64,000 nt of DNA from Solirubrobacterales bacterium (GTDB taxonomy: Bacteria > Actinomycetota > Thermoleophilia > Solirubrobacterales > Solirubrobacteraceae): contig JAFAYV010000052.1 of NCBI GenBank assembly GCA_019240115.1, forward strand, positions 62,001 to 126,000. Direction: 5' to 3'. Under the pieces are notes generated by a model. That model did not search any database. It worked only from the letters and a program-made list of their open reading frames with translations, and was not told the origin of the DNA. The translations under genes were made by a program, and so were the position numbers. Below, one piece after another: positions 48,300-57,841 of the stretch. Within the stretch, counting starts at the first letter, position 1; each line of letters starts with the position of its first letter.

Positions 48300-48752
48300 T
48301 CAAGCAGTGTCGCCAAGGCTCGCCGTCAGCTCGGGGATTCCGGACAGGACGTCCTCCAGGTTCTGCGCGTAGCGCGCGCGGTCCCAGACCTCCAGGCACT
48401 CGCCGGAGCCGGTCACGACGACCTCCTTGGCCAGGCCCGCGTAGCTCATGAGGGTGGCGGGGATCATCACGCGGTTGGCGGCGTCGAGCTCGACATCAAA
48501 CGAGGAGTTGAAGAAGAAGCGCTTCAGCTTGCGCGCCGTCGGCGACGCCGGGTTCAGCCCGGCGAGCGTCTGCGCGGTGAAGGCGTCGTAGTCCGCCGGC
48601 GTCCAGATGGCGACGGTGCGCGGGGCCCCCGGCTCGGTCTCGTTGGAGGGCGCCAGCACGACGCCGTCGGCCAGCGCGGCCCGGAACTTCGCCGGGATCG
48701 TCAAGCGGTGCTTGGCGTCGAGCGCGTGTTCGAAGGTGCCGCGGAAGGTCAA
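48300..48752 (-). CDS. mraZ: Transcriptional regulator MraZ
   Basis: A 150-residue AbrB-like DNA-binding protein with two MraZ repeats. The first is FRGTFEHALDAKHRLTIPAKFR; the second carries FDVELDAANRVMIPATLMSY. It controls the dcw operon from the promoter just upstream, where a perfect MraZ box (three GTGGG at 10-bp steps) is visible. The start must be TTG at 48752: no ATG/GTG gives the conserved MTFRGTFE opening, and an ATG 10 nt upstream is out of frame. The ribosome-binding site is weak, so low translation is likely. Confidence 0.96.
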   Translation of the reverse strand: MTFRGTFEHALDAKHRLTIPAKFRAALADGVVLAPSNETEPGAPRTVAIWTPADYDAFTAQTLAGLNPASPTARKLKRFFFNSSFDVELDAANRVMIPATLMSYAGLAKEVVVTGSGECLEVWDRARYAQNLEDVLSGIPELTASLGDTA

Positions 48753-48836
48753 GAGAGCTCATGGATCGGCCGGTATCGCTCAGAGCCCGGGTGGCTGGGT
48801 GGGAGGAGCCCTGCCACCCGGGTTCCGTGAGCGGCG

Positions 48837-48892
48837 CCCACAGTAACCCACTTCCTCCCACGATGCAACCTAATTCCCACATCTGATCCCAC
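48837..48892 (-). promoter_or_regulatory. MraZ box: GTGGG direct repeats upstream of mraZ
   Basis: On the minus strand three GTGGG pentamers lie exactly 10 bp apart (plus-strand CCCAC at 48837, 48847 and 48857). Two further copies are at 48876 and 48888. Three TGGG-type repeats separated by 5 nt are the established MraZ operator in other bacteria. The box is 85-140 bp upstream of the mraZ TTG start. Confidence 0.85.
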
Positions 48893-49051
48893 GGAGGTCG
48901 ACACCGGGGTCCCGCATAGCCGAAAACCCCCGGACCTGCGGTCGGGGCGGCGGTGGGAGGAGGTGGCGCGCGGCACCGCTGGACCGCAAGATCGATTGCC
49001 GTCGCGCGGGCTGGGCGGCGCGCTGCAGCCCGGGGCAGCTTCCGTCCGGGG

Positions 49052-49129
49052 GGTGTGCGTGCCTCCGCCCCGCCGCGGCGGACGGCCGGCCGGTGTGCGT
49101 GCCTCGACCCGCCGCGGCGGACGGGCGCC
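49052..49129 (+). repeat. Imperfect direct repeat of about 38 bp, two copies
   Basis: GGTGTGCGTGCCTC followed within a few bases by CCGCCGCGGCGGACGG occurs at 49052 and again at 49092, right after the histidine-kinase stop codon. Each copy contains the 12-bp palindrome CCGCCGCGGCGG, so either could act as a terminator hairpin. The rest of 48893-49051 shows nothing I can name. Confidence 0.5.
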
Positions 49130-49130
49130 C

Positions 49131-49838
49131 TCAGCGGGGGTCGCGAGCGTCCGCGGCGAGCGGCAGCTCGAGCAGCACCCGTCCGGGCGCGGCCGACAGT
49201 CGCCCGCCGTGCGCCCGGACGATCCCCAGCGCGATCGCGATCCCGCGCCCGCGCGCGCCCCGTCCCGCGCGCGGCCGGCGCGCGAGCTCGGCGACCGGTG
49301 CCGGGAGCCCCGGGCCGCGATCGCACACGGCGATGCGCGCGAAGCGCCCGGCGACCGACCCCTGGATCGCGACCTCTCCCCCGCCATGCTCGATCGCGTT
49401 GGCGAGGAGGTTGCCCAGCGCCTGGGCGAGCCGCAGGCGATCTCCCCACACGATCGCCTCGGGGCCGGCCCAGCTGCCGCGCAGGGCGACGCCGGCGGCC
49501 GCGGCCCGACCCGCGGCGGCGTGGCGGCAGTCCGCGACGAGGCGCCCGACCATCACCTCGTCCAGGTCGCGGGGCCGTCCCCCTGGGCCGGTCGGCCGGC
49601 CCGGCGCCACCGCCGCGAGGTCGTCGAGCGCCAGCGACGCCCGACGCAGCTCGATGTCGATCGCGCGCAGCCGCTCCGCCGGGAGCTCGCCGGCGCGCTC
49701 GCTCAGCGACAGCCCCAGCCGGGCCGCGGTGATCGGTCCGCGCAGCTCGTGGCACGCGCGCGCGACCGCCTCGCGCCGCGTGCGCGACAGCGCGACGGTC
49801 ATGGTCGCGACGAGCGCCGCGATGACCCACCCGCCCAC
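49131..49838 (-). CDS. Small sensor histidine kinase
   Basis: About 235 residues with a single N-terminal membrane helix (VGGWVIAALVATMTVAL) and no sensor domain. The H box is ACHELRGPITAARLGL, the N box LGNLLANAIEHGGGE, and the G boxes CDRGPGLPAPV and GRGIAIALGIVRAHGGRL. The kinase start is assigned to GTG 49838, 14 nt after the stop of the response regulator; ATG near 49801 would remove the membrane helix. It is paired with the OmpR-type regulator upstream in the same operon. The signal is unknown; with no extracytoplasmic loop, it may sense the membrane or a partner protein. Confidence 0.82.
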   Translation of the reverse strand: MGGWVIAALVATMTVALSRTRREAVARACHELRGPITAARLGLSLSERAGELPAERLRAIDIELRRASLALDDLAAVAPGRPTGPGGRPRDLDEVMVGRLVADCRHAAAGRAAAAGVALRGSWAGPEAIVWGDRLRLAQALGNLLANAIEHGGGEVAIQGSVAGRFARIAVCDRGPGLPAPVAELARRPRAGRGARGRGIAIALGIVRAHGGRLSAAPGRVLLELPLAADARDPR

Positions 49839-49852
49839 GGCGACGGCGGCGC

Positions 49853-50575
49853 TCAGTCCTCCACCTCGCCGTCGATCAGCCGGTAGCCGACGCCCCAGAC
49901 GTTGACGACGAACGCCGATCGGGGCGTGCTCAGCTTGCGGCGCAGGCGCGAGGCGTGGGAGTCGAGCGTCCGCGTCCGCCCCGGCGAGCGGAACCCCCAC
50001 ACGTCGCGCAGCAGCTGCTCGCGCGCGAACACGCGGGTCGGCGCCGCGGCGAGCGCCCGCAGCAGCGCGAACTCCTTCTTGGCCAGGTACACCTCCCGCC
50101 CCTCGACCCACACCTCGCGCGCCATCGCATCGAGCTCGAGCTCGCCGACGCGGATGCGGCCGGCCAGCCCGCGCATCTTCGAGCGCCGCAGCAGCGCCGC
50201 CACCCGCTCGCGCAGCTCGCCGTACCCGAACGGCTTGGGGAGATAGTCGTCGGCGCCCCGCGCCAGACCCCGGATGCGGTCGAGCTCGGTCCCGCGCCCC
50301 GACACGACCAGGACCGGTAGATGGGGGTCGAGCTCGCCGTGACCGCGGTCGCGGTCGCGCAGCTCGGCGAGCAGCTCGAGCCCGTCGCGATCCGGCAGCC
50401 CGAGGTCGAGGATCGCGAGGGCGGGACGGTCGCCGGCGAGGATCCGGCGCCCGCTGCCCGCCGAGTCGGCCTCGAGCGGCTCATAGCCGTCGGCGCTGAG
50501 ATTGTCGGCGATGAAGCGCCGGGTGGCGGCGTCATCCTCGATAATGAGCACGGTCGGCCGCGACGAGCTGGACAT
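49853..50575 (-). CDS. OmpR/PhoB-type response regulator
   Basis: A 240-residue protein with a receiver (VLIIEDDAATRRFI, phospho-acceptor Asp57 in LAILDLGLPDRDG, switch Ser in VLVVSGRG, Lys in DYLPKPFG) and a winged-helix DNA-binding domain (LTKKEF-like YLAKKEFALLRALA, LRDVWGF, VVNVWGVGYRLI). ATG 50575 gives the standard N-terminus; the frame is open much further upstream but that part is non-coding shadow of the divergent gene. First gene of a regulator-kinase operon. Targets are not evident from the sequence. Confidence 0.92.
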   Translation of the reverse strand: MSSSSRPTVLIIEDDAATRRFIADNLSADGYEPLEADSAGSGRRILAGDRPALAILDLGLPDRDGLELLAELRDRDRGHGELDPHLPVLVVSGRGTELDRIRGLARGADDYLPKPFGYGELRERVAALLRRSKMRGLAGRIRVGELELDAMAREVWVEGREVYLAKKEFALLRALAAAPTRVFAREQLLRDVWGFRSPGRTRTLDSHASRLRRKLSTPRSAFVVNVWGVGYRLIDGEVED

Positions 50576-50656
50576 GTCCGATAGAGCCTCGAAGCCGTCG
50601 CGATCCACCCCCTGCAAATTCACGTTCAGTGACTCGTCGGGGAAGGGTTGCGACAT

Positions 50657-51130
50657 ATGATGCCGACGCCCATGCACCGACGCGGGAATTACACCTCGGG
50701 CGACGACTTCGTCCTCGAGTACGGCGAGCTGCGCTTCACCTTCAACGAGCGAGACTTCCGAGAGCGCTGCGAACAAGCCGCCCGCAAGCTCAGCTTCCTC
50801 GACAGCCCGATCGAGCCGGACGAGGCCGAGGACCTCATCAATCTCGTCGTCAACGGCGAGGTGACCGATCCCACCTCGGCGCTCGGCGAGCACGTCAACG
50901 AGTGCTGGTCCGAGCTCGTCGGTCCCTCCGAGCGCTCGCTCGTGCACTGGCTGCGCCGGCTCATCTTCCGCGGCGCGTGGCTCGACCAGCGCGTCAAGGA
51001 GGGCGAGCTCGACATCGCCTTCAGCGAGGACACGCAGACCTTCCTCTACGTCCAGCCCGACCGCGGCGGCGAGCCGATCGAACTCGCCCCCGAGCCGAGC
51101 TGGAATCGCGTCGCCTACGTCCGGCGCTGA
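50657..51130 (+). CDS. Conserved-looking hypothetical protein, 157 residues
   Basis: No family recognised. The protein is soluble, acidic and mixed alpha/beta: GDDFVLEYGELRFTFNERDF, a helical middle (ERCEQAARKLSFL, EAEDLINLVVNGEV, VNECWSELVGPSERS) and a basic segment WLRRLIFRGAW, ending with beta-like DTQTFLYVQPDRGG. Normal codon use and a good Shine-Dalgarno (GGGGAAGGG about 10 nt upstream of ATG 50657) support it as a real gene. It is divergent from the two-component operon across 81 bp and ends 6 bp from a convergent deacetylase gene. Confidence 0.6.
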   Translation: MMPTPMHRRGNYTSGDDFVLEYGELRFTFNERDFRERCEQAARKLSFLDSPIEPDEAEDLINLVVNGEVTDPTSALGEHVNECWSELVGPSERSLVHWLRRLIFRGAWLDQRVKEGELDIAFSEDTQTFLYVQPDRGGEPIELAPEPSWNRVAYVRR

Positions 51131-51136
51131 GCCCGA

Positions 51137-52108
51137 TCAGCCGCCGGCGCCCAGCGCTCCCACGTCCTGCTGCCCGGGAGCGGGATTGTCGAGCAGCAGC
51201 CGCGGGACCGTGACCAGCGTGTAGCCGCGACGGCGCAGCGCGTGGACGATCTCCGGCAGCGCGTCGATCGTCTCGGTGCGGGTGCCGCCCGCATCGTGCA
51301 TGAGAATGATCGCTCCCGGCTTGGCGCCGCCGACGGCGCTGCGCACGATCGCGGCGACGCCGGGCAGCTGATAGTCGTTGGTGTCGACCGTCCACAGGAT
51401 CATCAGCATCCGATACCTGCGCAGCAACTTCAGCGTCGCCTTGTCCCACAGGCCGTAGGGCGGACGGAACATCCGCGGGAACGGCGCCCCGTAGTCGCCG
51501 ATCGCCGAGGTCTCCTGCAGCAGCTGCGCCTGCTGCTGACGGGGCGTCAGCTCAGACATCGGCTGGTGCGACCAGGTGTGATCCCCGATCGGATAGCCGC
51601 GCGCGACGATGTTCGCCGTCGCCGCGCCGAAGTACTTCTGCGAGATCCCGACCTGGAAGAACGTGGCGGGCGTGTGCAGCTGCTCGAGCGTCGCCAGCAC
51701 CCGCTCGGTGTACGGGCCCGGGCCGTCGTCGAAGGTCAGCGCGATCTCCCGGTGCTGGGCGCCCGCGACCCGAACGTAGGGCGTGTAGCGCAGCGTGCGG
51801 GTGATCGCCGCGTTCTCGGCCCCCAGCTCCGCGTGGGCGAACGAGCCGGGGCCGTTGCCGGCGAGCGTCTTGACCCGGCTGAGGTAGCCGCGGACGATCG
51901 GCGCCTTACCCACGCCGGCCGACCCGCCGCCCGACGCCGCCCCGACGACCATGCCGACGGCGAGCGCGAAGGCGGCCAACGCCGCCAGCGCCGCCGCCCG
52001 CCGACGCCGCTGATGGATGGCCAGGCGCGTGCCGGAGGCGTCGGGCCGCAGTCCGACGCCGGCACCGTCGGCCGGGGAGCTGCCGAACGTCGGGTCGCCG
52101 TCGAGCAT
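51137..52108 (-). CDS. Membrane-anchored polysaccharide deacetylase (CE4)
   Basis: A 323-residue type II membrane protein with a cytoplasmic N-terminus of about 35 residues, a membrane helix (ALAALAAFALAVGMVVGAA) and an extracytoplasmic NodB domain. All five CE4 motifs are present: TFDDGPGPYT, DHTWSH, RPPYG, the DTNDY region and LMHD. It is therefore expected to be an active metal-dependent de-N-acetylase, most likely acting on peptidoglycan or exported glycan. It is a single gene, convergent with the hypothetical at 50657 and divergent from the mannose-transfer operon. Confidence 0.9.
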   Translation of the reverse strand: MLDGDPTFGSSPADGAGVGLRPDASGTRLAIHQRRRRAAALAALAAFALAVGMVVGAASGGGSAGVGKAPIVRGYLSRVKTLAGNGPGSFAHAELGAENAAITRTLRYTPYVRVAGAQHREIALTFDDGPGPYTERVLATLEQLHTPATFFQVGISQKYFGAATANIVARGYPIGDHTWSHQPMSELTPRQQQAQLLQETSAIGDYGAPFPRMFRPPYGLWDKATLKLLRRYRMLMILWTVDTNDYQLPGVAAIVRSAVGGAKPGAIILMHDAGGTRTETIDALPEIVHALRRRGYTLVTVPRLLLDNPAPGQQDVGALGAGG

Positions 52109-52243
52109 TTCAGTGAGGATCCGTTCGCGACGCCATGCGCGCCTTCAATCATGACGCCCGGGGCGGCGAACCGGAGGCCGCGGCGTCGCGCGAAAGCCGC
52201 ATCACGCGGCGATCCACCGGACGGGGGTCTAGCCTCCGGACGC

Positions 52244-53014
52244 GTGACCGCCCCGATCTGGCTGACGATCCCGACCTACAACGAAGCCGTGAATCTCGAG
52301 CGGATCGTGGCCGCCGCCCGCGCCGAGCTGCAGCGCATCGCCGCCGGTGGCTATCGGATCCTCGTCGTCGACGACAACTCGCCCGACGGCACCGGCGCGA
52401 TCGCCGACTCGCTGGCCGCGGGCGCGGACGACGTCGAGGTCCTGCACCGCCCGGCGAAGGACGGCCTCGGCCGCGCCTACCTCGCCGGGTTCGCGCTGGC
52501 CCTCGCCGCGGGCGCCGAGATGGTGATCGAGATGGATGCCGACTTCTCCCACGACCCGCGCTATCTCCCGGCCCTGCTCGACGCCATCCACGAGGCCGAT
52601 CTGGTCATCGGCTCGCGCTACGTCCCCGGCGGCGGCGTCCGCGACTGGGGCCTGCTGCGCCAGCTCGTCAGCCGCGGCGGGGGCCTGTACGCGCGCGCCG
52701 TGCTCGGCTTCGATGTCCGCGATCCGACCGCCGGCTTCAAGTGCATCCGCAAGCGGGTGCTCGAGGCGATCGACCTGCCGAGCGTCCGCGCCGACGGCTA
52801 CGTGTTCCAGATCGAGGTCACCTACCGGGCCGTGCTGGCGGGGTTCCGGGTCCGCGAGGTGCCAATCGTGTTCGCCGATCGAGCGGCGGGTAGGTCCAAG
52901 ATGTCGGCACGCATCGCGCTTGAGGCGATGTGGCTGGCGCCCGCGATCAAGCGCGATGCCCCGGCGGCCGTCGCACGCGCGGCCGCCGCCGATCCGTCTC
53001 CCATCAACTCCTGA
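52244..53014 (+). CDS. Polyprenol monophosphomannose synthase (DPM1/Ppm1-like GT2)
   Basis: A 256-residue GT2 enzyme transferring mannose from GDP-mannose to polyprenyl phosphate. Characteristic segments: WLTIPTYNEAVNLERIV, ILVVDDNSPDGTG, GLGRAYLAGF, VIEMDADFSHDP (DxD), DPTAGFKCIRKRVLE and VPIVFADRAAGRSKMS. There are no C-terminal membrane helices, as in actinobacterial Ppm catalytic domains. A -10-like TAGCCT just upstream suggests a leaderless GTG start at 52244. It is 8 nt upstream of an MptB-like mannosyltransferase that would use the product. Confidence 0.87.
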   Translation: MTAPIWLTIPTYNEAVNLERIVAAARAELQRIAAGGYRILVVDDNSPDGTGAIADSLAAGADDVEVLHRPAKDGLGRAYLAGFALALAAGAEMVIEMDADFSHDPRYLPALLDAIHEADLVIGSRYVPGGGVRDWGLLRQLVSRGGGLYARAVLGFDVRDPTAGFKCIRKRVLEAIDLPSVRADGYVFQIEVTYRAVLAGFRVREVPIVFADRAAGRSKMSARIALEAMWLAPAIKRDAPAAVARAAAADPSPINS

Positions 53015-53022
53015 CCCCCACC

Positions 53023-54471
53023 GTGCTCGACTCCTCGCCCACCGACGCCGCTTCGCTCGCTGCCGAGCCGGCGCCGGTGCAGGCCACCGCGGTACAGCCG
53101 GTCCCGGTGCAGCCGGTCCCGGCCCCCGCGCGGCAGCCGGCTCGCGTCATCCCGATACGGCGGCAGCCGGCGGCGCGCCGGCGGCGCGCGACGGCGTGGC
53201 TCGGGCTGATCGGCCTGCTGACCTGCGGCGTGCTGGCCGTTGTGGCGGCGGCGCACACCGAGTCGCTGCTGCCCTTGTCGATCCGACCGGCCCCGCCCGA
53301 GCTCGCCGGGGCCTTTGCCGGGATCGGGCTCGACCTGCACGTCGGCGGCACCATCGCCGTGCTGGCGCTCATGTTCTGCTCCTATGCCCTCGCCGTCAGC
53401 CGGTCGGGGCAGCTGCCGGCGCGCGTCGTCGTCGCCGCGATCGTCGTGCTGCACCTCGTCGTGCTGCTCGGCCCGCCGCTCGTCTCCACCGACGTCTTCA
53501 GCTACCAGGCCTACGCGCGCATGGGCGCGGTGTACGGCATCAACCCGTATCTGCATGGGCCCTACGCGATCGAACTGGACCATCTGTTCCCGTACATCGG
53601 GTCCAAGTGGTCCTACACCCCGAGCGTCTACGGCCCCGTGTTCACCGCCGCCTCCTATCCGCTCGCCACGCTCGCGATCGCGACGAGCGTCTACGCCTAC
53701 AAGTCGGTCGCCGCGCTGGCGAGCCTCGCGCTCGTCGCGGTCGTGGCGGCGTGCGCGCGCCGCCGGGGCGCCGATCCGGTCCGCGCCGCGGCGCTCGTCG
53801 GGCTCAACCCGCTGCTCGTGCTCTACGGCGTCGGCGGCGGTCACAACGACCTGCTCATGCTGCTGGCGCTGGCGGGCGCGGTGTGGGCGCTGCTCGCCGC
53901 GCGGCCGCGCCTCGGCGGCGGGCTGACGATGCTCGCGATCGGGGTCAAGCTGACCGCGGGACTCGTGCTGCCGTTCGCGATCGCCGCCCACGGCGCTCGC
54001 GGCGGACGCCCCCGGCGCGACCTGCTCCTCGGCGCGATGATCGTCGGCGCGCTGATCGCGGCGCTCAGCTTCACGGTGTTCGGGTCGGCGACCTTCCACC
54101 TGCTCGGCACGGTCCGCCAGGGCCAGAGCGAAGGCGACTGGAAGAGCATCGCGGGCGTCGTCTCCACCCGCCTGCACCTGCCCACCCTCGGCCACGTGTG
54201 CAGCTACGTCCTCGCCGCGGCGTTCGTGCTCTGCTGCTGCTGGCTGCTGCGCCGGGTGTGGCGCGGCCAGACCGACTGGGTCGACGGAGCGGGCTGGGCG
54301 ATGCTCGCGCTCCTGATCGCCGCGAGCTCGCTGCTGCCGTGGTACGTGGCGTGGCTCCTCCCGTTCGCCGCGGTGGCCCGCGACCGGCGCCTGTGGCGGA
54401 CGGCGATCGGCATGACCGGGGTGGTGCAGGCGATCCAGCTGCTCGGCTATGTCCCGCATCACGTGCTCTGA
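53023..54471 (+). CDS. Polyprenol-phosphate-mannose-dependent mannosyltransferase (MptB-like)
   Basis: A 482-residue GT-C membrane enzyme with about 12-13 helices after a Pro/Val-rich cytoplasmic N-terminus with PVQ/PVPVQ repeats. The first extracytoplasmic loop carries the catalytic-type acidic motif PLVSTDVFSYQAYARMG followed by YGINPY. A later VGGGHNDLLMLLALAGAVWA is also typical of the MptA/MptB alpha-1,6-mannosyltransferases that build lipomannan-type glycans. GTG 53023 is 8 nt after the stop of the polyprenol-phosphate-mannose synthase gene, giving donor synthesis and use in one operon. Confidence 0.82.
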   Translation: MLDSSPTDAASLAAEPAPVQATAVQPVPVQPVPAPARQPARVIPIRRQPAARRRRATAWLGLIGLLTCGVLAVVAAAHTESLLPLSIRPAPPELAGAFAGIGLDLHVGGTIAVLALMFCSYALAVSRSGQLPARVVVAAIVVLHLVVLLGPPLVSTDVFSYQAYARMGAVYGINPYLHGPYAIELDHLFPYIGSKWSYTPSVYGPVFTAASYPLATLAIATSVYAYKSVAALASLALVAVVAACARRRGADPVRAAALVGLNPLLVLYGVGGGHNDLLMLLALAGAVWALLAARPRLGGGLTMLAIGVKLTAGLVLPFAIAAHGARGGRPRRDLLLGAMIVGALIAALSFTVFGSATFHLLGTVRQGQSEGDWKSIAGVVSTRLHLPTLGHVCSYVLAAAFVLCCCWLLRRVWRGQTDWVDGAGWAMLALLIAASSLLPWYVAWLLPFAAVARDRRLWRTAIGMTGVVQAIQLLGYVPHHVL

Positions 54472-54519
54472 TCGGCGCTCGGCCGCCGGCTGCGCTCGGA
54501 TCGCCCGTACACTGGCGCA

Positions 54520-55602
54520 ATGAGCGCTCCCTCACCGGTCACGTCTGACGAGCGGGAGCTTGTCATGATCAGCGTCGTCGCGCCCGTCTACAACGAGGAG
54601 GCGCTGATCGACGAGTTCTACGCGCGCACGTGCGCGGCCCTCGACGGCCTGCCGTTCGAGATCGTGCTCGTCGACGACGGCTCGTCCGACGGCACGCCGC
54701 TGCGCCTGGAGCGGATCGCGGCCGCCGACGCGCGCGTCCGGGTCGTCTCGCTGTCGCGGAACTTCGGGCACCAGACCGCGCTGACCGCGGGGTTGGATCA
54801 CGCGCGGGGTGACGCCGTGGTGATGCTCGACGCCGACTTGCAGGACCCGCCCGAGCTCATCCTCACGATGCTCGACCACTGGCGGGCCGGCTGTGACGTC
54901 GTCTACGCGGTGCGCGAGCAGCGTGCCGGCGAGTCGCGCTTCAAGCTGAGCACCGCGCGCTGGTTCTACTCGCTGTTCGACAAGCTCGCCCAGGTCGAGC
55001 TTGCGCCCAACGCGGGCGACTTCCGGCTGCTGGACCGCCGCCCGCTCGACGCGCTGCTTTCGATGCGCGAGCGCAACCGCTTCCTGCGCGGCATGACCGT
55101 GTGGGTCGGCTACACCCAGGCCGCGGTGCCCTACCAGCGCGACCGTCGCTACGCCGGTGAGACCAAGTACACGCTGTCCAAGATGCTGCGCTTCTCCCTG
55201 GACGCGATCTCCTCGTTCTCGCACCGCCCGCTCCAGCTGGCCACGCTGCTGGGGTTCGTCATCTCCACGCTGGCGTTCGTGGCCATCCCCGTCGTGATCG
55301 TGCTGCGGATCCTGGGGTCCTATCTGCCCGGGTTCAGCGCCCTGACGATCGTCGTGCTGCTGCTCGGCGGAATCGAGCTGATCGCGATCGGGATCATCGG
55401 CGAGTACGTCGGGCGCATCTACGACGAGGTCAAGGGTCGCCCGCTCTACCTCGTGCGCGCACGGAGCAACCTCTCCGATCCGGCAGGCGAGCTGCACGCG
55501 AGCGCGCTGCCCCCGGTGACCGCCGAGGGACGGCTCGGCCACCCCAAGCCGATCGAAGCCGACTCCGACCCGCTGACGCCGACTAGCCGCCCGCGGGACT
55601 AG
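54520..55602 (+). CDS. Undecaprenyl-phosphate glycosyltransferase (GtrB/ArnC/DPM-like GT2)
   Basis: A 360-residue GT2 enzyme with a cytoplasmic catalytic domain (MISVVAPVYNEEALIDEFY, EIVLVDDGSSDGTPL, NFGHQTALTAGLDHARGD, VMLDADLQDPPEL, AGDFRLLDRRPLD) and two C-terminal membrane helices (LATLLGFVISTLAFVAIPVV and ALTIVVLLLGGIELIAIGII), followed by GEYVGRIYDEVKGRPLYLV. This is the GtrB/DPM3-like arrangement that loads a sugar onto a polyprenyl phosphate. TACACT at 54508 suggests a leaderless ATG at 54520; ATG 54565 with a better Shine-Dalgarno is an alternative. Its 3' end overlaps the convergent cysE by 20 bp. Confidence 0.88.
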   Translation: MSAPSPVTSDERELVMISVVAPVYNEEALIDEFYARTCAALDGLPFEIVLVDDGSSDGTPLRLERIAAADARVRVVSLSRNFGHQTALTAGLDHARGDAVVMLDADLQDPPELILTMLDHWRAGCDVVYAVREQRAGESRFKLSTARWFYSLFDKLAQVELAPNAGDFRLLDRRPLDALLSMRERNRFLRGMTVWVGYTQAAVPYQRDRRYAGETKYTLSKMLRFSLDAISSFSHRPLQLATLLGFVISTLAFVAIPVVIVLRILGSYLPGFSALTIVVLLLGGIELIAIGIIGEYVGRIYDEVKGRPLYLVRARSNLSDPAGELHASALPPVTAEGRLGHPKPIEADSDPLTPTSRPRD

Positions 55603-56335
55603 GTCCGACGGCGGGGTTGGCGCGCCCCTCGGGGGTCCCCGAGGGCGTCCCGTTGCGCGCCCCGTCGGCCGCCTCCGAGGCGGCGCGGGTCTCGAGCTCG
55701 GCGATCCGCGACGCGAGGCCCCGGATCGCCTCGGCCACGGGATCGGGCAGATGGATCCAGTCGGCGTCGGGTCCCTCCGGCCGACGCCCCTCGACGCGAA
55801 CCGGATGGCCGGGATTGCCGACGACCGTGGCGTTCGGCGGCACATCGTGGATGACGACACTGTTGGCGCCGACCTTCGAGCCGTGCCCGACGAGGATCGG
55901 ACCGAGCAGCTTGGCGCCCGAGCCGATCGTGACGTTGTCCTGCACCGTGGGGTGCCGCTTGCCGGTGGCAAAGCCGGTGCCGCCGAGGGTGACGCCCTGG
56001 TACAGGGTCACGTCGTCGCCGATCTCGGCCGTCTCGCCGATCACCACCCCCATGCCGTGATCGATGAAGAAGCCGGCGCCGATGCGCGCCGCGGGATGGA
56101 TCTCGATCCCCGTGACCGACCGGGCCACGGCCGCGATCAGCCGCGCCGGCGCGCAGACGCCCGCGCCGTACAGGGCGTGCGCCACGCGATGGGCGAAGAG
56201 GGCGTGGACCCCCGGCCAGCCGGCGAGGATCTGCAGCGCCCCGACGCCCTGAGCGGCGGGATCGCGCGCCTGCACGGCCGCGAGATCGCGTCGGACCTCC
56301 GCCGCCGTGCGCCCGATCAGCCGCAGCCCGAGCAT
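55583..56335 (-). CDS. cysE: Serine O-acetyltransferase
   Basis: A 250-residue CysE: transfers acetyl from acetyl-CoA to serine, giving O-acetylserine for cysteine synthesis. The left-handed beta-helix region is clear (ARIGAGFFIDHGMGVVIGET, TLYQGVTLGGTGF, GKRHPTVQDNVTIGSGAKLL, HDVPPNATVVGNPGHPV) with the catalytic His in FIDHG. An N-terminal helical domain includes LFAHRVAHALY. The last 50 residues are an unstructured Gly/Pro/Glu tail that overlaps the convergent glycosyltransferase. ATG 56335 gives the standard length. Third gene of the rrf2-cysK-cysE operon. Confidence 0.93.
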   Translation of the reverse strand: MLGLRLIGRTAAEVRRDLAAVQARDPAAQGVGALQILAGWPGVHALFAHRVAHALYGAGVCAPARLIAAVARSVTGIEIHPAARIGAGFFIDHGMGVVIGETAEIGDDVTLYQGVTLGGTGFATGKRHPTVQDNVTIGSGAKLLGPILVGHGSKVGANSVVIHDVPPNATVVGNPGHPVRVEGRRPEGPDADWIHLPDPVAEAIRGLASRIAELETRAASEAADGARNGTPSGTPEGRANPAVGPSPAGG

Positions 56336-56357
56336 CAGCCACAGGCTAGCGACGCGT

Positions 56358-57284
<927 letters not shown>

Positions 57285-57396
57285 CCGCCCCGTCGAGGCT
57301 AGTGGTCGGCGCCATGAGTACGGCCGCACCGGGAGTGCTCGAAAGCGAGCGTACCTGCGGGGACGGGCACGGAGCCCACGCGTGGCCGGCCGGGCG

Positions 57397-57789
57397 TCAG
57401 ATGTGGTACATCGGCGTGCCCGCGGCGCGGATCTCCATATCGGCGATGCTCGCGACCGTCGCCTCGCCGAGCACCGCGGCGGCGGCGTGGGCGGCCTGCG
57501 CGAAGATGCCGTCGGCGCCGACCCCAAGGGGGCCGTCGAGGAGCTGGACGACCTCGAGCACGGTGATCTCCTCGGGGGGGCGGGCGAGGCTGTAGCCGCC
57601 CTTGACGCCGCGCTGCGAGCGCAGGATGCCGGCGCGGCGCAGGGTGGCGAACAGCTGCTCGAGGAACTGCACCGGGATCTGGCGGCGTCGGGCGAGCTCG
57701 GCGATCGGCACCGGGCAGGCGGCGCCCTGCAGATGGAGCTCGACCAGAGCGCTGAGGGCGTAAGGCGACTTCGTGGTGATCGAGATCAT
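57397..57789 (-). CDS. Rrf2-family repressor (CymR-like)
   Basis: A 130-residue winged-helix regulator: TKSPYALSALVELHLQG, ELARRRQIPVQFLEQLFATL (recognition region), AGILRSQRGVKGGYSLARPP (wing) and ITVLEVVQLLDGPLG. IscR- and NsrR-type members have three clustered Cys for an Fe-S centre; here only one Cys (residue 25) occurs, so a cluster-free CymR-type regulator is more likely. Its position upstream of cysK and cysE fits control of cysteine synthesis; in Bacillus CymR works together with CysK. No operator could be picked out in the short upstream gap. Confidence 0.88.
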   Translation of the reverse strand: MISITTKSPYALSALVELHLQGAACPVPIAELARRRQIPVQFLEQLFATLRRAGILRSQRGVKGGYSLARPPEEITVLEVVQLLDGPLGVGADGIFAQAAHAAAAVLGEATVASIADMEIRAAGTPMYHI

Positions 57790-57841
57790 CGCGATCCGAT
57801 CGTAGGGCAGATCGACCCCGTCCGCCCGCCCTGCGGGGAGC

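Noticed and set aside
48753..49830. Long minus-strand ORF running from the histidine kinase region into mraZ
   Set aside because: It is in the wrong frame for both genes and crosses the MraZ box; no domain is encoded.
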